Part shown: positions 24,014 through 31,260 of the stretch, piece after piece
Layout of the letters: the number at the start of each line of letters is the position of its first letter
Numbering within the stretch: the stretch's first letter is position 1
NCBI GenBank assembly: GCA_021776095.1
Contig: JAJFGO010000044.1
Coordinates: forward strand, 1-39,079
From: Kiloniellaceae bacterium
GTDB lineage: Bacteria > Pseudomonadota > Alphaproteobacteria > Kiloniellales > J153
Direction: 5' to 3'
Length of the DNA: 39,079 nt
Notes under the pieces: generated by a model
Seen by the model: the letters and a program-made list of their open reading frames with translations, nothing else
The model's database searches: none
What the model was told of the DNA's origin: nothing
Position numbers and translations under genes: made by a program

Positions 24014-24831
24014 CACTGCACCCGCGCGCGAATCAGGCCCGAGGCATACTCCGCGATCATGACGATGCCGATGATGGTGATGATGATCGCCGCCGCGGTG
24101 TCGAACTCGTAGCGGTCGAAGGCGGTGTTCAAGGTCGCGCCGATGCCGCCGGCGCCGACCAGGCCGACCACCGCTGATTCGCGGAAATTGATATCCAGGC
24201 GATAGAGCGACAGGCCGATCAGGCGCGGCATGACCTGGGGCTGGATGCCGTAATTCATGAACTGCAGCCAGCGCGCGCCGGTCGCGCGCACCGCCTCGGC
24301 CTGGCCCTTGTCGATGTCCTCGATATCCTCGGCCAGCAGCTTGGACAAGAAGCCGATGGTCGCGAAGGACAGGGTCAACACACCGGCCAAGGGCCCGAAG
24401 CCGAAGATGGCGACAAAGAAAATCGCGATGATGATTTCCTGAAGGCTGCGCGAAACCGCGATGATGCCCCGGCACAGCAGATAGACCGGCAAGGGCGCGA
24501 TGTTGCGCGCCGCGCCCAGGCCGATGGGCACCGAGATTACGATCCCGATCACGGTCGAGGTCACGGTCATGACCAGGCTTTCGATCAGGCCTTCGCGAAT
24601 ATCGGTCCAGCGGGACACGAAATCCGGCTCGGTGAAGGCGATCACGAAGGCCCAGCCGCGGTCGAGCCCCTCGTAGATGCGCAGCCAGTTGACCTCAAGG
24701 GTGCCGATGGCCGCGGCGAAGTACAGCGCCGCCCCCAGGCCGAGCGCCCAACGCAGCCGCGGGCTCGCGATCAGCGGCGGCGGCCGCCAGCGCCGGGCCA
24801 GGTCGCGGATATTGAGGCTGGCATCGCTCAT
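24013..24831 (-). CDS. phnE: Phosphonate/phosphite-type ABC importer permease, first copy
   Basis: 272 aa, about six helices. Landmarks: REGLIESLVMTVTSTVIGIVISVPIGLGAARN near 80, SRSLQEIIIAIFFVAIFGFGPLAGVLTL near 127, the coupling loop AEDIEDIDKGQAEAVRATGARWLQFMNYGIQPQ near 170 and YRLDINFRESAVVGLVGAGGIG near 212. It is clearly paralogous to the next gene and both are full length, so this is a heterodimeric-permease phn system. It begins 22 nt after phnC. Confidence 0.93.
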   Translation of the reverse strand: MSDASLNIRDLARRWRPPPLIASPRLRWALGLGAALYFAAAIGTLEVNWLRIYEGLDRGWAFVIAFTEPDFVSRWTDIREGLIESLVMTVTSTVIGIVISVPIGLGAARNIAPLPVYLLCRGIIAVSRSLQEIIIAIFFVAIFGFGPLAGVLTLSFATIGFLSKLLAEDIEDIDKGQAEAVRATGARWLQFMNYGIQPQVMPRLIGLSLYRLDINFRESAVVGLVGAGGIGATLNTAFDRYEFDTAAAIIITIIGIVMIAEYASGLIRARVQ

Positions 24832-24853
24832 GGGCGCCGCGCGGTCCGGTTCA

Positions 24854-25714
24854 TCACATGGCCGCCAAGCGTTCTTCCTCGGTCAGCACCTGCGCGGCGC
24901 GGGCCTCGTCGGCTTCCCGGTCGCGGGTCGCGGCCCAGTCCTCCTCGCCGTAGATCTCGGTCAAGACCTCGGGTGTCAGGCCGTCGGGGGTGCCGTCGTA
25001 GACCACCTCGCCAAGGCGCAAGCCGACAATGCGCTGCACGAACATTTGGGCCAGGGCGACGTCGTGGATATTGATGATCGCGGCCAATTGGCGCTCGGCG
25101 CAGAGCTCGCAGATCAGGCGCATGATCTGCCGCGAGGTCTTGGGGTCCAGGCTGGCGGTCGGCTCGTCGACCAGAAGAAGGTCCGGGTCCTGGATAAGCG
25201 CCCGGGCGATGCCGACGCGCTGACGCTGCCCGCCCGACAATTCATCGGCCCGCTTGTCGTAAAACTGCTCAAGGCCGACCCGCTGCAAGAGGCGGAAGGC
25301 CTCCTCCACCGCCGCCGGGGGGAAGCGCCGGAAATAGCTGCGCCAGAAACCGACATAGCCGAGCTGACCGGACAACACGTTTTCCATCACCGTCAGGCGC
25401 TCGACCAGGGCGTATTCCTGAAAGATCATGCCCATGCGCCGGCGGGCCCGGCGCAGGCCCCCGGCGCCCAGGCGCACGATGTCCTCGCCGCCCAGCATCA
25501 TACGTCCCGAACTCGGCTCGACCAGGCGGTTGATGCAGCGGATCAGGGTGCTCTTGCCGGCGCCGGACGGCCCGATCAGCGCCAGGACCTGGCCGCGCGG
25601 TACCTCCAGGTCGACGCCCTTGAGCGCCTTGTCCCCGGTCTTGTACTGCTTGACCAAGCCCTCCAGATGCAACATGCCGTCCGGCCCCGCCGCGCCGTCG
25701 AGGGGCTGCACCAT
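24854..25714 (-). CDS. phnC: Phosphonate/phosphite-type ABC importer ATPase
   Basis: 286 aa. ATG at 25714 is 3 nt past the phnD stop; a GTG at 25717 directly abuts that stop. Walker [23 protein letters not shown] near 47, Q-loop [24 protein letters not shown] near 98, signature [16 protein letters not shown] near 158, Walker [17 protein letters not shown] near 180 and H-loop [11 protein letters not shown] near 212 are intact. The RCINRL and NVLSGQLG blocks are PhnC-specific. A C-terminal extension of about 35 residues rich in E, R and A is unusual and low in complexity. Confidence 0.93.
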   Translation of the reverse strand: MVQPLDGAAGPDGMLHLEGLVKQYKTGDKALKGVDLEVPRGQVLALIGPSGAGKSTLIRCINRLVEPSSGRMMLGGEDIVRLGAGGLRRARRRMGMIFQEYALVERLTVMENVLSGQLGYVGFWRSYFRRFPPAAVEEAFRLLQRVGLEQFYDKRADELSGGQRQRVGIARALIQDPDLLLVDEPTASLDPKTSRQIMRLICELCAERQLAAIINIHDVALAQMFVQRIVGLRLGEVVYDGTPDGLTPEVLTEIYGEEDWAATRDREADEARAAQVLTEEERLAAM

Positions 25715-25717
25715 CAC

Positions 25718-26725
25718 CTACTTGCAGGCGTAGGAGACGTTGTTGGCCGAGTCGATCGTGCGGATCACCGCCCAGTGCTCCTTGTAGGTGATCGGAATGA
25801 ACTGGCCCTCGCCATTCTTCTCGAACTCGATCTTGAGGCTGGTCTTGGTGCCGTCCGGCTTGACCCACTGGAAGCTGGAGAAAGATTCCCGCACCTTTTT
25901 CGCTAGCTCCGGCTTTAGGTTGGACACGTGGCCGTAGCCGGTGGTCGGGAAGGTCTGCGACTTGTAGATCACCTTGAGCTGGCCTTCCTTGACCACGTCG
26001 CGCTTGATCATGCGCGCCTTGACACTGTTGGCGATCGAGGCGGCGTCGTAGTCCTTGTTGGCGACGCCCAGGATCGAGTTGTCGTGCTTGCCCGAGAAGG
26101 TTGTCTTGAAGTCGCGGTCGGGGATCATGTCGAACTCGGCCTTGAGCAGGGCCGAGGGCGCCTTGAAGCCGGAATTCGAGGTCGGCGAAGTGAACGCCAG
26201 GGTGCGGCCCTTGATGTCCTCGACCTTTTCGATACCGCTGCCCGGATAGGAGATGATCTCCATTTCATAGCCGAAACTGCCATCTAGGCCGGCCATGATG
26301 GTGAAGGGCACGAACCCGGCGCAGTTGACAGCTAGCGGGTTCGACCCGGTGTTGAATCCAGCGACGTGCAGGCGGCCGGAGCGCATGGCTTCGATCTGGG
26401 CGGCGTTGGACTGCACGGGGAAGAACTGCACTTTCTTGCCCGTGGTCGTTTCCATGTGGGTCAGGAAATCGGCCCAAGCGGTCTTGTAGACGGCGGGATC
26501 TTCGACCGGCGTGTAGGCGAAGATCAGCGTGCTGGGATCGATCCATTGACCGGAGTCGCTGGGCGCATCGGCGACCAGGTCGCCGTCGGCATCGCAAAAG
26601 CGTTCGTCCAGAGCGCCGCGTTCGCAAGACTGCGCGGCGGCCGTACCCGGCATTCCTGCGAAGCCAAGCCCGGCCAGCGCCAGGCCGAAGATCGCAGTGC
26701 GCCACAATGATGATTTGGCCGACAT
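25718..26725 (-). CDS. phnD: Phosphate/phosphite/phosphonate periplasmic binding protein
   Basis: 335 aa with a Sec signal peptide (cleavage near AAAQS, residue 31). The start ATG at 26725 has a strong GGGAGGA. The mature protein carries the PhnD/PtxB family blocks: LIFAYTPVEDPAVYKTAWADF near 65, MRSGRLHVAGFNTGSNPLAVN near 112, GRTLAFTSPTSNSGFKAP near 170 (ligand-binding Ser/Thr loop), and DYDAASIANSVKARM near 222. The ligand could be phosphite, a phosphonate or another oxyanion; no C-P lyase, ptxD or phosphonatase gene is in the window. It diverges from a small secreted-protein gene. Confidence 0.93.
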   Translation of the reverse strand: MSAKSSLWRTAIFGLALAGLGFAGMPGTAAAQSCERGALDERFCDADGDLVADAPSDSGQWIDPSTLIFAYTPVEDPAVYKTAWADFLTHMETTTGKKVQFFPVQSNAAQIEAMRSGRLHVAGFNTGSNPLAVNCAGFVPFTIMAGLDGSFGYEMEIISYPGSGIEKVEDIKGRTLAFTSPTSNSGFKAPSALLKAEFDMIPDRDFKTTFSGKHDNSILGVANKDYDAASIANSVKARMIKRDVVKEGQLKVIYKSQTFPTTGYGHVSNLKPELAKKVRESFSSFQWVKPDGTKTSLKIEFEKNGEGQFIPITYKEHWAVIRTIDSANNVSYACK

Positions 26726-26987
26726 GGTATCCTCCCTGTTGAACCGGTGCGGGTCTCTTGCAGTTCTGGCAAGCGACCGGCGGCCCGGCGATCAAAACTC
26801 TCATTTCCGGCAGGGCCGGAACGGTTTTGTGATATTTGGGTAACACTATACGCCGGGCACGCCAAGAAGCATCGTAATTTCGGGGCCCCAGACCAAACAC
26901 GGGATTGTCACCGCCGCCCACAGAGTTTCGCGCTAGTCTGGTCCGGTGCGGTGCCGAATTGGCGGCACTGCCTGGGAGGAAAGAGCC

Positions 26988-27233
26988 ATGAAACGATTGC
27001 TGATCGCCGCGGTCCTAACCGCCGGCCTCGCCGCTCCGGCGCTCGCCGGCCAATGTCCGAAGGACATGAAGCAAGTCGACGCCGCGCTGGCTCAAAGCCC
27101 GAAGATCTCGGCCGCGCAGATGACCGAGGTCGCGAAACTGCGGGCGGAGGGCGAAGCCTTGCACAAGAGCGGCAAGCACAAGGAATCCGTCGAAACCCTG
27201 GCCAAGGCCAAGAAAATCCTCGGCATTATGTAA
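26988..27233 (+). CDS. Small secreted protein of unknown function
   Basis: 81 aa. The start ATG at 26988 is 7 nt after GGGAGGA. Residues 1-20 are a clear Sec signal (MKRLLIAAVLTAGLAAPALA) cut before GQCPKDMKQVD. The mature part, about 60 residues, is a helical hairpin with one Cys, ending KSGKHKESVETLAKAKKIL. Similar one-cysteine helical periplasmic proteins are common in alphaproteobacteria without known function. It diverges from phnD across about 260 bp, so shared regulation with phosphorus-compound uptake is possible but not shown. Confidence 0.8.
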   Translation: MKRLLIAAVLTAGLAAPALAGQCPKDMKQVDAALAQSPKISAAQMTEVAKLRAEGEALHKSGKHKESVETLAKAKKILGIM

Positions 27234-27256
27234 GCCCGGCGGCGGCTCAAAGGCGA

Positions 27257-27290
27257 GACCAGCGGGGCCCGATCCGGGGCCCCGCCGGTC
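27257..27290 (+). terminator. Strong GC hairpin after the small secreted protein
   Basis: GCGGGGCC (27262-27269) pairs with GGCCCCGC (27278-27285), extended by GACC/GGTC (27257-27260 with 27287-27290). It lies 24 nt after the stop. No T-tract follows, so it may act as a 3' stabiliser or a weak terminator. Confidence 0.45.
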
Positions 27291-27353
27291 GCGTCTATCC
27301 AGCCCCTTATCTGAGCCTTCCGGCCCGGCCTTGGCCTGTCCGGCCCCGAGCGG

Positions 27354-27621
27354 CTAGAGCATGTTCCGATCATATTGAATCATTTGACCGGCTTTTCGCG
27401 TCTGCTGGCTAGGCGCGGCCCAGGCCGCGGTCTGGGTGACCGCAAGTGGGCCGCAACGACGTCCGGCGGGCGCGAAAAGCCGGCCTCCGGTGGGCCAAAT
27501 CAGCCCATCGGCGTCGTTACGAAACTTGCCCGATGCCCCACATCGCGCGGCGTTCCGCGCCTAGCCGAGTGGCCTGATTTGGCACCATCAAATGGTTCAA
27601 TATGATCGGAATATGCTCTAG
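27354..27621. mobile_element. MITE-like element with 34-bp terminal inverted repeats
   Basis: Left end CTAGAGCATGTTCCGATC... (27354-27387) and right end ...GATCGGAATATGCTCTAG (27588-27621) are inverted copies with 2 mismatches in 34. Inside, CCGGCTTTTCGCG (27388-27400) has a perfect inverted partner at 27471-27483. There is no transposase gene and no convincing ORF. A TA dinucleotide borders GAGCA at both tips, compatible with TA target duplication as made by IS630/mariner-type enzymes. It fills the gap upstream of the crp-family gene. Confidence 0.75.
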
Positions 27622-27624
27622 TAT
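27596..27624 (+). promoter_or_regulatory. Candidate promoter at the right end of the MITE
   Basis: TTCAAT (27596-27601), a 17-nt spacer and TAGTAT (27619-27624) span the terminal repeat and its junction. Start near 27631 would leave a 23-nt leader carrying GGGGAGGGGAG before the GTG of the regulator gene. Hexamers are only moderate matches. Confidence 0.35.
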
Positions 27625-27653
27625 ACGCGCCATTCGGGGAGGGGAGCGGACAA

Positions 27654-28361
27654 GTGCAGGGGATCGACGACAGGTCGCTGGCCGGCATAACGATGTTCGA
27701 AGGCCTCGACGACTCCGCGCGCCGCCGGATCGAGGAACGCTGCAATTGGCGCCGGTTCGCCGCCGGTCAGACGATCCTGGAGCAGGGCAGCGACAGCCGG
27801 GACGTCTTGTTCATCGTCGAGGGCGCGGTCAACATCGTCAGCTATTCCCCGACCGGCCGCGAGATCGCCTACGCAAAACAAAAGGCCGGGGATATCTTCG
27901 GCGAATTGGCCGCCATCGACGGTCAACCGCGATCCGCGAGCGTCGTCGCCACGGAATCGACCTTGGTGGCGATCCTGTCCTCCGAGCGATTTCTCGATAT
28001 CCTCAAGGAACAGGTCGAGGTGACCTTCCATATGCTGACCCGTTTGACCCGCATGGTGCGCACCGGCGACGTGCGGATCATGGAACTCAGCACCCTCGCC
28101 GCGACCCAACGCGTCTACGCGCAGCTTCTGCGCATGGCCACGCCCGACGCGGCCGGCACCGGCCTGTATGTGATCCATCCCTTGCCGCCACTGCGCGAGG
28201 TCGCAAGCCAGGTCAGCACAACCCGCGAGACCGTGGCCCGGGCGCTCAGCCACCTTTACCCAAGCGGCCTCATCCGGCGCAAGGGGCGCAGCCTCTACAT
28301 CATGGACAAGCCCAAGTTCGAAGAGCTCCTGGCCACCATGCAGGGCGACCAGTCCGCCTAA
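27654..28361 (+). CDS. Crp/Fnr-family transcriptional regulator
   Basis: 235 aa from GTG at 27654, 7 nt after GGGAG. The cyclic-nucleotide-type domain covers about 12-130 (FAAGQTILEQGSDSRDVLFIVEGAVNIV and GDIFGELAAIDGQPRSASVVA, including the phosphate-binding-cassette-like GELA-x-RSAS). A dimer helix is followed by the winged helix near 170-222, with REVASQVSTTRETVARALSHL as HTH and GLIRRKGRSLYI as wing. GEL and R-S-A-S are close to the Crp cAMP pocket. The FNR iron-sulfur cysteines are absent (only one Cys near the N-terminus), so a nucleotide- or other-ligand sensor is more likely than an oxygen sensor. Targets unknown. Confidence 0.9.
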   Translation: MQGIDDRSLAGITMFEGLDDSARRRIEERCNWRRFAAGQTILEQGSDSRDVLFIVEGAVNIVSYSPTGREIAYAKQKAGDIFGELAAIDGQPRSASVVATESTLVAILSSERFLDILKEQVEVTFHMLTRLTRMVRTGDVRIMELSTLAATQRVYAQLLRMATPDAAGTGLYVIHPLPPLREVASQVSTTRETVARALSHLYPSGLIRRKGRSLYIMDKPKFEELLATMQGDQSA

Positions 28362-28368
28362 GCGGCGC

Positions 28369-28422
28369 TTAGAGCACGCCCCCCTTGCGAGGCGCGCGCT
28401 GTCTTTACGAAAGACGCTCTAA
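28369..28422. repeat. TTAGAGC-ended inverted repeat with hairpin between crp and htpG
   Basis: TTAGAGC (28369-28375) and GCTCTAA (28416-28422) bracket 40 bp that contain GTCTTT-acg-AAAGAC (28401-28415). It lies between convergent genes and includes the htpG stop, so it may terminate both transcripts. It shares the TAGAGCA tip with the MITE and the azlC repeat. Confidence 0.5.
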
Positions 28423-30326
28423 ATGTGGAATCCCCGCTGGACGATCGCCGTCAGACGGCGGGCGAAGGCGGTCGGGTCCGGCACCGCCTCGCCTTGTAGA
28501 ATGCGCGCTTGATCGAGCAGCAGCCAGGCCGCGTCCTCGAGCGCGGCGTTGTCGTCGCCACCCGAGGGGTTGTCACCGCCCAGGCGTTCGGCCAAGCCGC
28601 GAATCAATCCGTGCTTGGGATTGATCTCGAGCACACGTTTCGATTCCATGTCGATCTGGCGGTGCTGTTTGAGCAAGCGTTCCAGGTTCATATCCATGTC
28701 GCCCTCTTCGGCGATGAGGCAGACCGGGCTATCGGTCAGGCGCGCGCTCGGCCGCACGTCCTTGACCGCGTCCTTGAGCGCCAGCTTGAGAAACGCGATC
28801 AAGGCCTCGGCGCCCGGTGTGGGGGCTTCCGGTTCGGATTCGGTTTCCTCGCCGGGCTCGGCATCCTTGGCGGCAACACCGCTGAGGTCGAGGTCGCCGC
28901 GCGTGGCCGATTTGATCGCCTTGTCCTGGTAGGTCGCGACCGCCGGGATCCAAAACTCGTCGACCGGGTCGCTCAACAGCAACACCTCGACGCCCTTGGC
29001 CTTGAAGCCTTCCAGGTGCGGGCTGCGGCGCACCGCCTCGGCGTCGTCGCCGGTGATGTAAAAGATCTCGCTCTGCCCCTCGGGCATGCGCGCCACATAT
29101 TCGGCCAGGCTGGTCAGGCCCTCGGCCTCGGTCGAGGCGAAGCGGGCCAGTTCGATCAGGGTTTCGCGCTGATCCGCATCCTCGTACAGGCCCTCCTTTA
29201 GGACCGGGCCGAAATCGCCCCAGAAGGTGGCGTATTCCTCCGGCGCTTTGTCCGCCTTCTTGGTGAGTTCGCCCAGCACGCGCTTGGTCACCGCGCGGCG
29301 GATTTTGGTCAACACCGGATTGTTCTGCAGCATTTCGCGGCTGATGTTGAGGGCCAGGTCCTCGGTATCGATCACGCCCTGCAGGAACCGCAGATAGGGC
29401 GGCACCAAATCGGCGCAGTCGTCGGTGATAAAGACCCGCTTGACGTAGAGTTTCACGCCGTGGCGGCGCTCCGGGTGGAACAGATCGAAGGGCTTGGACT
29501 TCGGCACGAAAAGCAGACCGCTGTATTCAATCACGCCTTCCACCTTGAAGTGCAGATGCAGCCAAGGTTCATCGAAGGCATGGGCGACGTGACGGTAAAA
29601 CTCCGTGTACTGCTCTTCGGTGATGTCGGATTTCGGCCGCAGCCAAATCGCCGAAGCGGTGTTCAGGATATCTTCTTTGTCGCCCTCGCTCAGGATCACC
29701 GGGATCGCCACATGATCGGAATAGGCCTTGACGATCTTGCGCAGGCGCGCGGTATCCAGGAATTCGGCCGCGTCCTTTTTCATGGTCATGACGATCCGGG
29801 TGCCGCGGGCGAGATCGGCCTCGTCCTCGGCGGCCGGCGCCACCGTGAAATTGCCCTTGCCGTCCGACACCCAGTTCCAGGCCTGTTCCTCGCCGGCCCG
29901 GCGGCTGGTCACCTTGACCTGGTCCGCGACCATAAAGGCGGCATAGAAGCCGACGCCGAACTGCCCGATCAGGTTGGCGTCGCCCTTGTTCTCCAATTGG
30001 CTCATGAAAGCGGCGGTGCCGGACCGCGCGATGGTGCCCAGGTTCTCGATCAAATCGTCCCGGTTCATGCCGATGCCGTTGTCCCGGACGGTCAGGGTCC
30101 CGGCCTTGCTGTCGGATGCCAGATGAATTTTGAAGTCGGCGTCGCCACCCAGTAGTTCGGGCTCGGTCAAGGCCGCGTAACGCAGCCGGTCGCAGGCGTC
30201 GGAGGCGTTCGAGATTAACTCCCGCAGGAAAATCTCCTTATTGGAGTAAAGCGAGTTGGCAACGATATCGAGCAACCGGCTGACCTCGGCCTGAAAGCTC
30301 AATTTCTCTTCAGATACATCGCTCAT
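28419..30326 (-). CDS. htpG: Chaperone HtpG (bacterial Hsp90)
   Basis: 635 aa, full length. An ATP-dependent cytosolic chaperone that works as a dimer. The GHKL ATPase domain shows EIFLRELISNASDACDRLRY near 30, VRDNGIGMNRDDLIENLGTIARSGT near 80 and QFGVGFYAAFMVADQVKV near 122. The middle domain has YVKRVFITDDCADLVPPYLRFLQGVIDTEDLALNISREMLQ near 300, with the conserved SRE. The C-terminal dimerisation domain ends RGFHI. The start ATG is behind AAGGAA; a sigma-32-type promoter is seen upstream. It diverges from pcm, another protein-quality gene. Confidence 0.97.
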   Translation of the reverse strand: MSDVSEEKLSFQAEVSRLLDIVANSLYSNKEIFLRELISNASDACDRLRYAALTEPELLGGDADFKIHLASDSKAGTLTVRDNGIGMNRDDLIENLGTIARSGTAAFMSQLENKGDANLIGQFGVGFYAAFMVADQVKVTSRRAGEEQAWNWVSDGKGNFTVAPAAEDEADLARGTRIVMTMKKDAAEFLDTARLRKIVKAYSDHVAIPVILSEGDKEDILNTASAIWLRPKSDITEEQYTEFYRHVAHAFDEPWLHLHFKVEGVIEYSGLLFVPKSKPFDLFHPERRHGVKLYVKRVFITDDCADLVPPYLRFLQGVIDTEDLALNISREMLQNNPVLTKIRRAVTKRVLGELTKKADKAPEEYATFWGDFGPVLKEGLYEDADQRETLIELARFASTEAEGLTSLAEYVARMPEGQSEIFYITGDDAEAVRRSPHLEGFKAKGVEVLLLSDPVDEFWIPAVATYQDKAIKSATRGDLDLSGVAAKDAEPGEETESEPEAPTPGAEALIAFLKLALKDAVKDVRPSARLTDSPVCLIAEEGDMDMNLERLLKQHRQIDMESKRVLEINPKHGLIRGLAERLGGDNPSGGDDNAALEDAAWLLLDQARILQGEAVPDPTAFARRLTAIVQRGFHI

Positions 30327-30401
30327 GCTATATTCCTTGGGGTTTTTCGTCTTGATTGGCCCTAAACGGCCCGCCGCTTAGGATTTCGTAAACCGCGCCT
30401 G

Positions 30402-30430
30402 ATATGTGGTAATAGTAGCGAAACTGCAAG
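30402..30430 (-). promoter_or_regulatory. Heat-shock (sigma-32/RpoH-type) promoter of htpG
   Basis: On the minus strand CTTGCAG (30424-30430), a 14-nt spacer and CCACATAT (30402-30409) match the RpoH consensus CTTGAAA-N11-16-CCCCATNT at 7 of 8 positions in the -10. Predicted start near 30395, about 70 nt before the ATG. Confidence 0.6.
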
Positions 30431-30465
30431 GCCCCGGCCCGGGCCGACCGCTGAAGGGAACGGTA

Positions 30466-31185
30466 ATGACCGAGGGCGACGACATACTGGCACGACGCAA
30501 GGCCATGGTCGCCGAGATCGAGGCGGAGGTGGCCGGCACCCGCCGTTGGCTGGGTAAGCGCAAGCTCGACCCGCGAGTCATCGCCGCCATAACCCGGGTG
30601 CCCCGGCACCTTTTCGTCCCGGTCGCCAATCGCGGTCACGCTTACGAAAACCGGCCGCAACCGATCGGCCACGGGCAGACCATCTCACAGCCCTACATGG
30701 TCGCGATCATGACCGACCTGGCCGAAATCCAACCCGGCGAGCGGGTTCTGGAGATCGGCACCGGCTGCGGCTATCAAACCGCGGTCCTGGCCGAACTCGG
30801 CGCCCAGGTCTATTCGATCGAGGTGGTTGGCGAATTGGCCGGCCCGGCGGCGGTCCGCCTGCGCGACCTGGGCTACGCGAACGCCGAGGTCAAGTGCGGC
30901 GACGGCGCGCGCGGCTGGGCCGAACATGCGCCCTTCGATGCGATCATTGTGACCGCGGCGGCGTGGCAGCGCGTGCCGCCGGCCCTGATCGCCCAACTCG
31001 CGCCCGGCGGGCGTCTGGTTATCCCGGTCGACCGCAGCGTTAAGGCGGCGCGCTATCCCTTTTTCGACCAGGACCAGGAACTCATGGTCATCAGCAAAGA
31101 CGAGGAGGGCCGAATTGCCGAACGCGATGTGCTCCCGGTTGCCTTCGTTCCCCTGGTTGAGGGAGGGCCGGAAACAGCCGCCTAA
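30466..31185 (+). CDS. pcm: Protein-L-isoaspartate O-methyltransferase
   Basis: 239 aa from ATG at 30466 behind GAAGG. It uses S-adenosylmethionine to methylate isoaspartyl residues in aged proteins as a repair step. Seen: RVPRHLFVPVANRGHAYENRPQPIGHGQTISQPYMVA near 44-80 (the family's substrate-binding block), the SAM motif VLEIGTGCGYQTAVLAEL near 94, YSIEVVGELA and AAAWQRVPPALIAQLAPGGRLVIPV near 170. The N-terminus is slightly longer than the E. coli enzyme. It is transcribed divergently from htpG. Confidence 0.93.
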   Translation: MTEGDDILARRKAMVAEIEAEVAGTRRWLGKRKLDPRVIAAITRVPRHLFVPVANRGHAYENRPQPIGHGQTISQPYMVAIMTDLAEIQPGERVLEIGTGCGYQTAVLAELGAQVYSIEVVGELAGPAAVRLRDLGYANAEVKCGDGARGWAEHAPFDAIIVTAAAWQRVPPALIAQLAPGGRLVIPVDRSVKAARYPFFDQDQELMVISKDEEGRIAERDVLPVAFVPLVEGGPETAA

Positions 31186-31260
31186 TCCCGCCGCGCCCCA
31201 TGCTGGGGGAATTCGACTCCCGGCTTGCCACCGGGCGGCGGATCGCCAAGTCTTCAAGCG

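Noticed and set aside
24677-25906. 409-codon plus-strand frame
   Set aside because: Antisense to phnE, phnC and phnD, all with intact family motifs.
26726-26987. Pho box in the phnD / small-protein divergent region
   Set aside because: No pair of TGTCA(T/C) direct repeats with the right spacing was found; only scattered AT-rich steps.
27375-27605. 76-codon frame inside the MITE
   Set aside because: It reads through inverted repeats, has no ribosome site and no family; non-autonomous element DNA is the better explanation.
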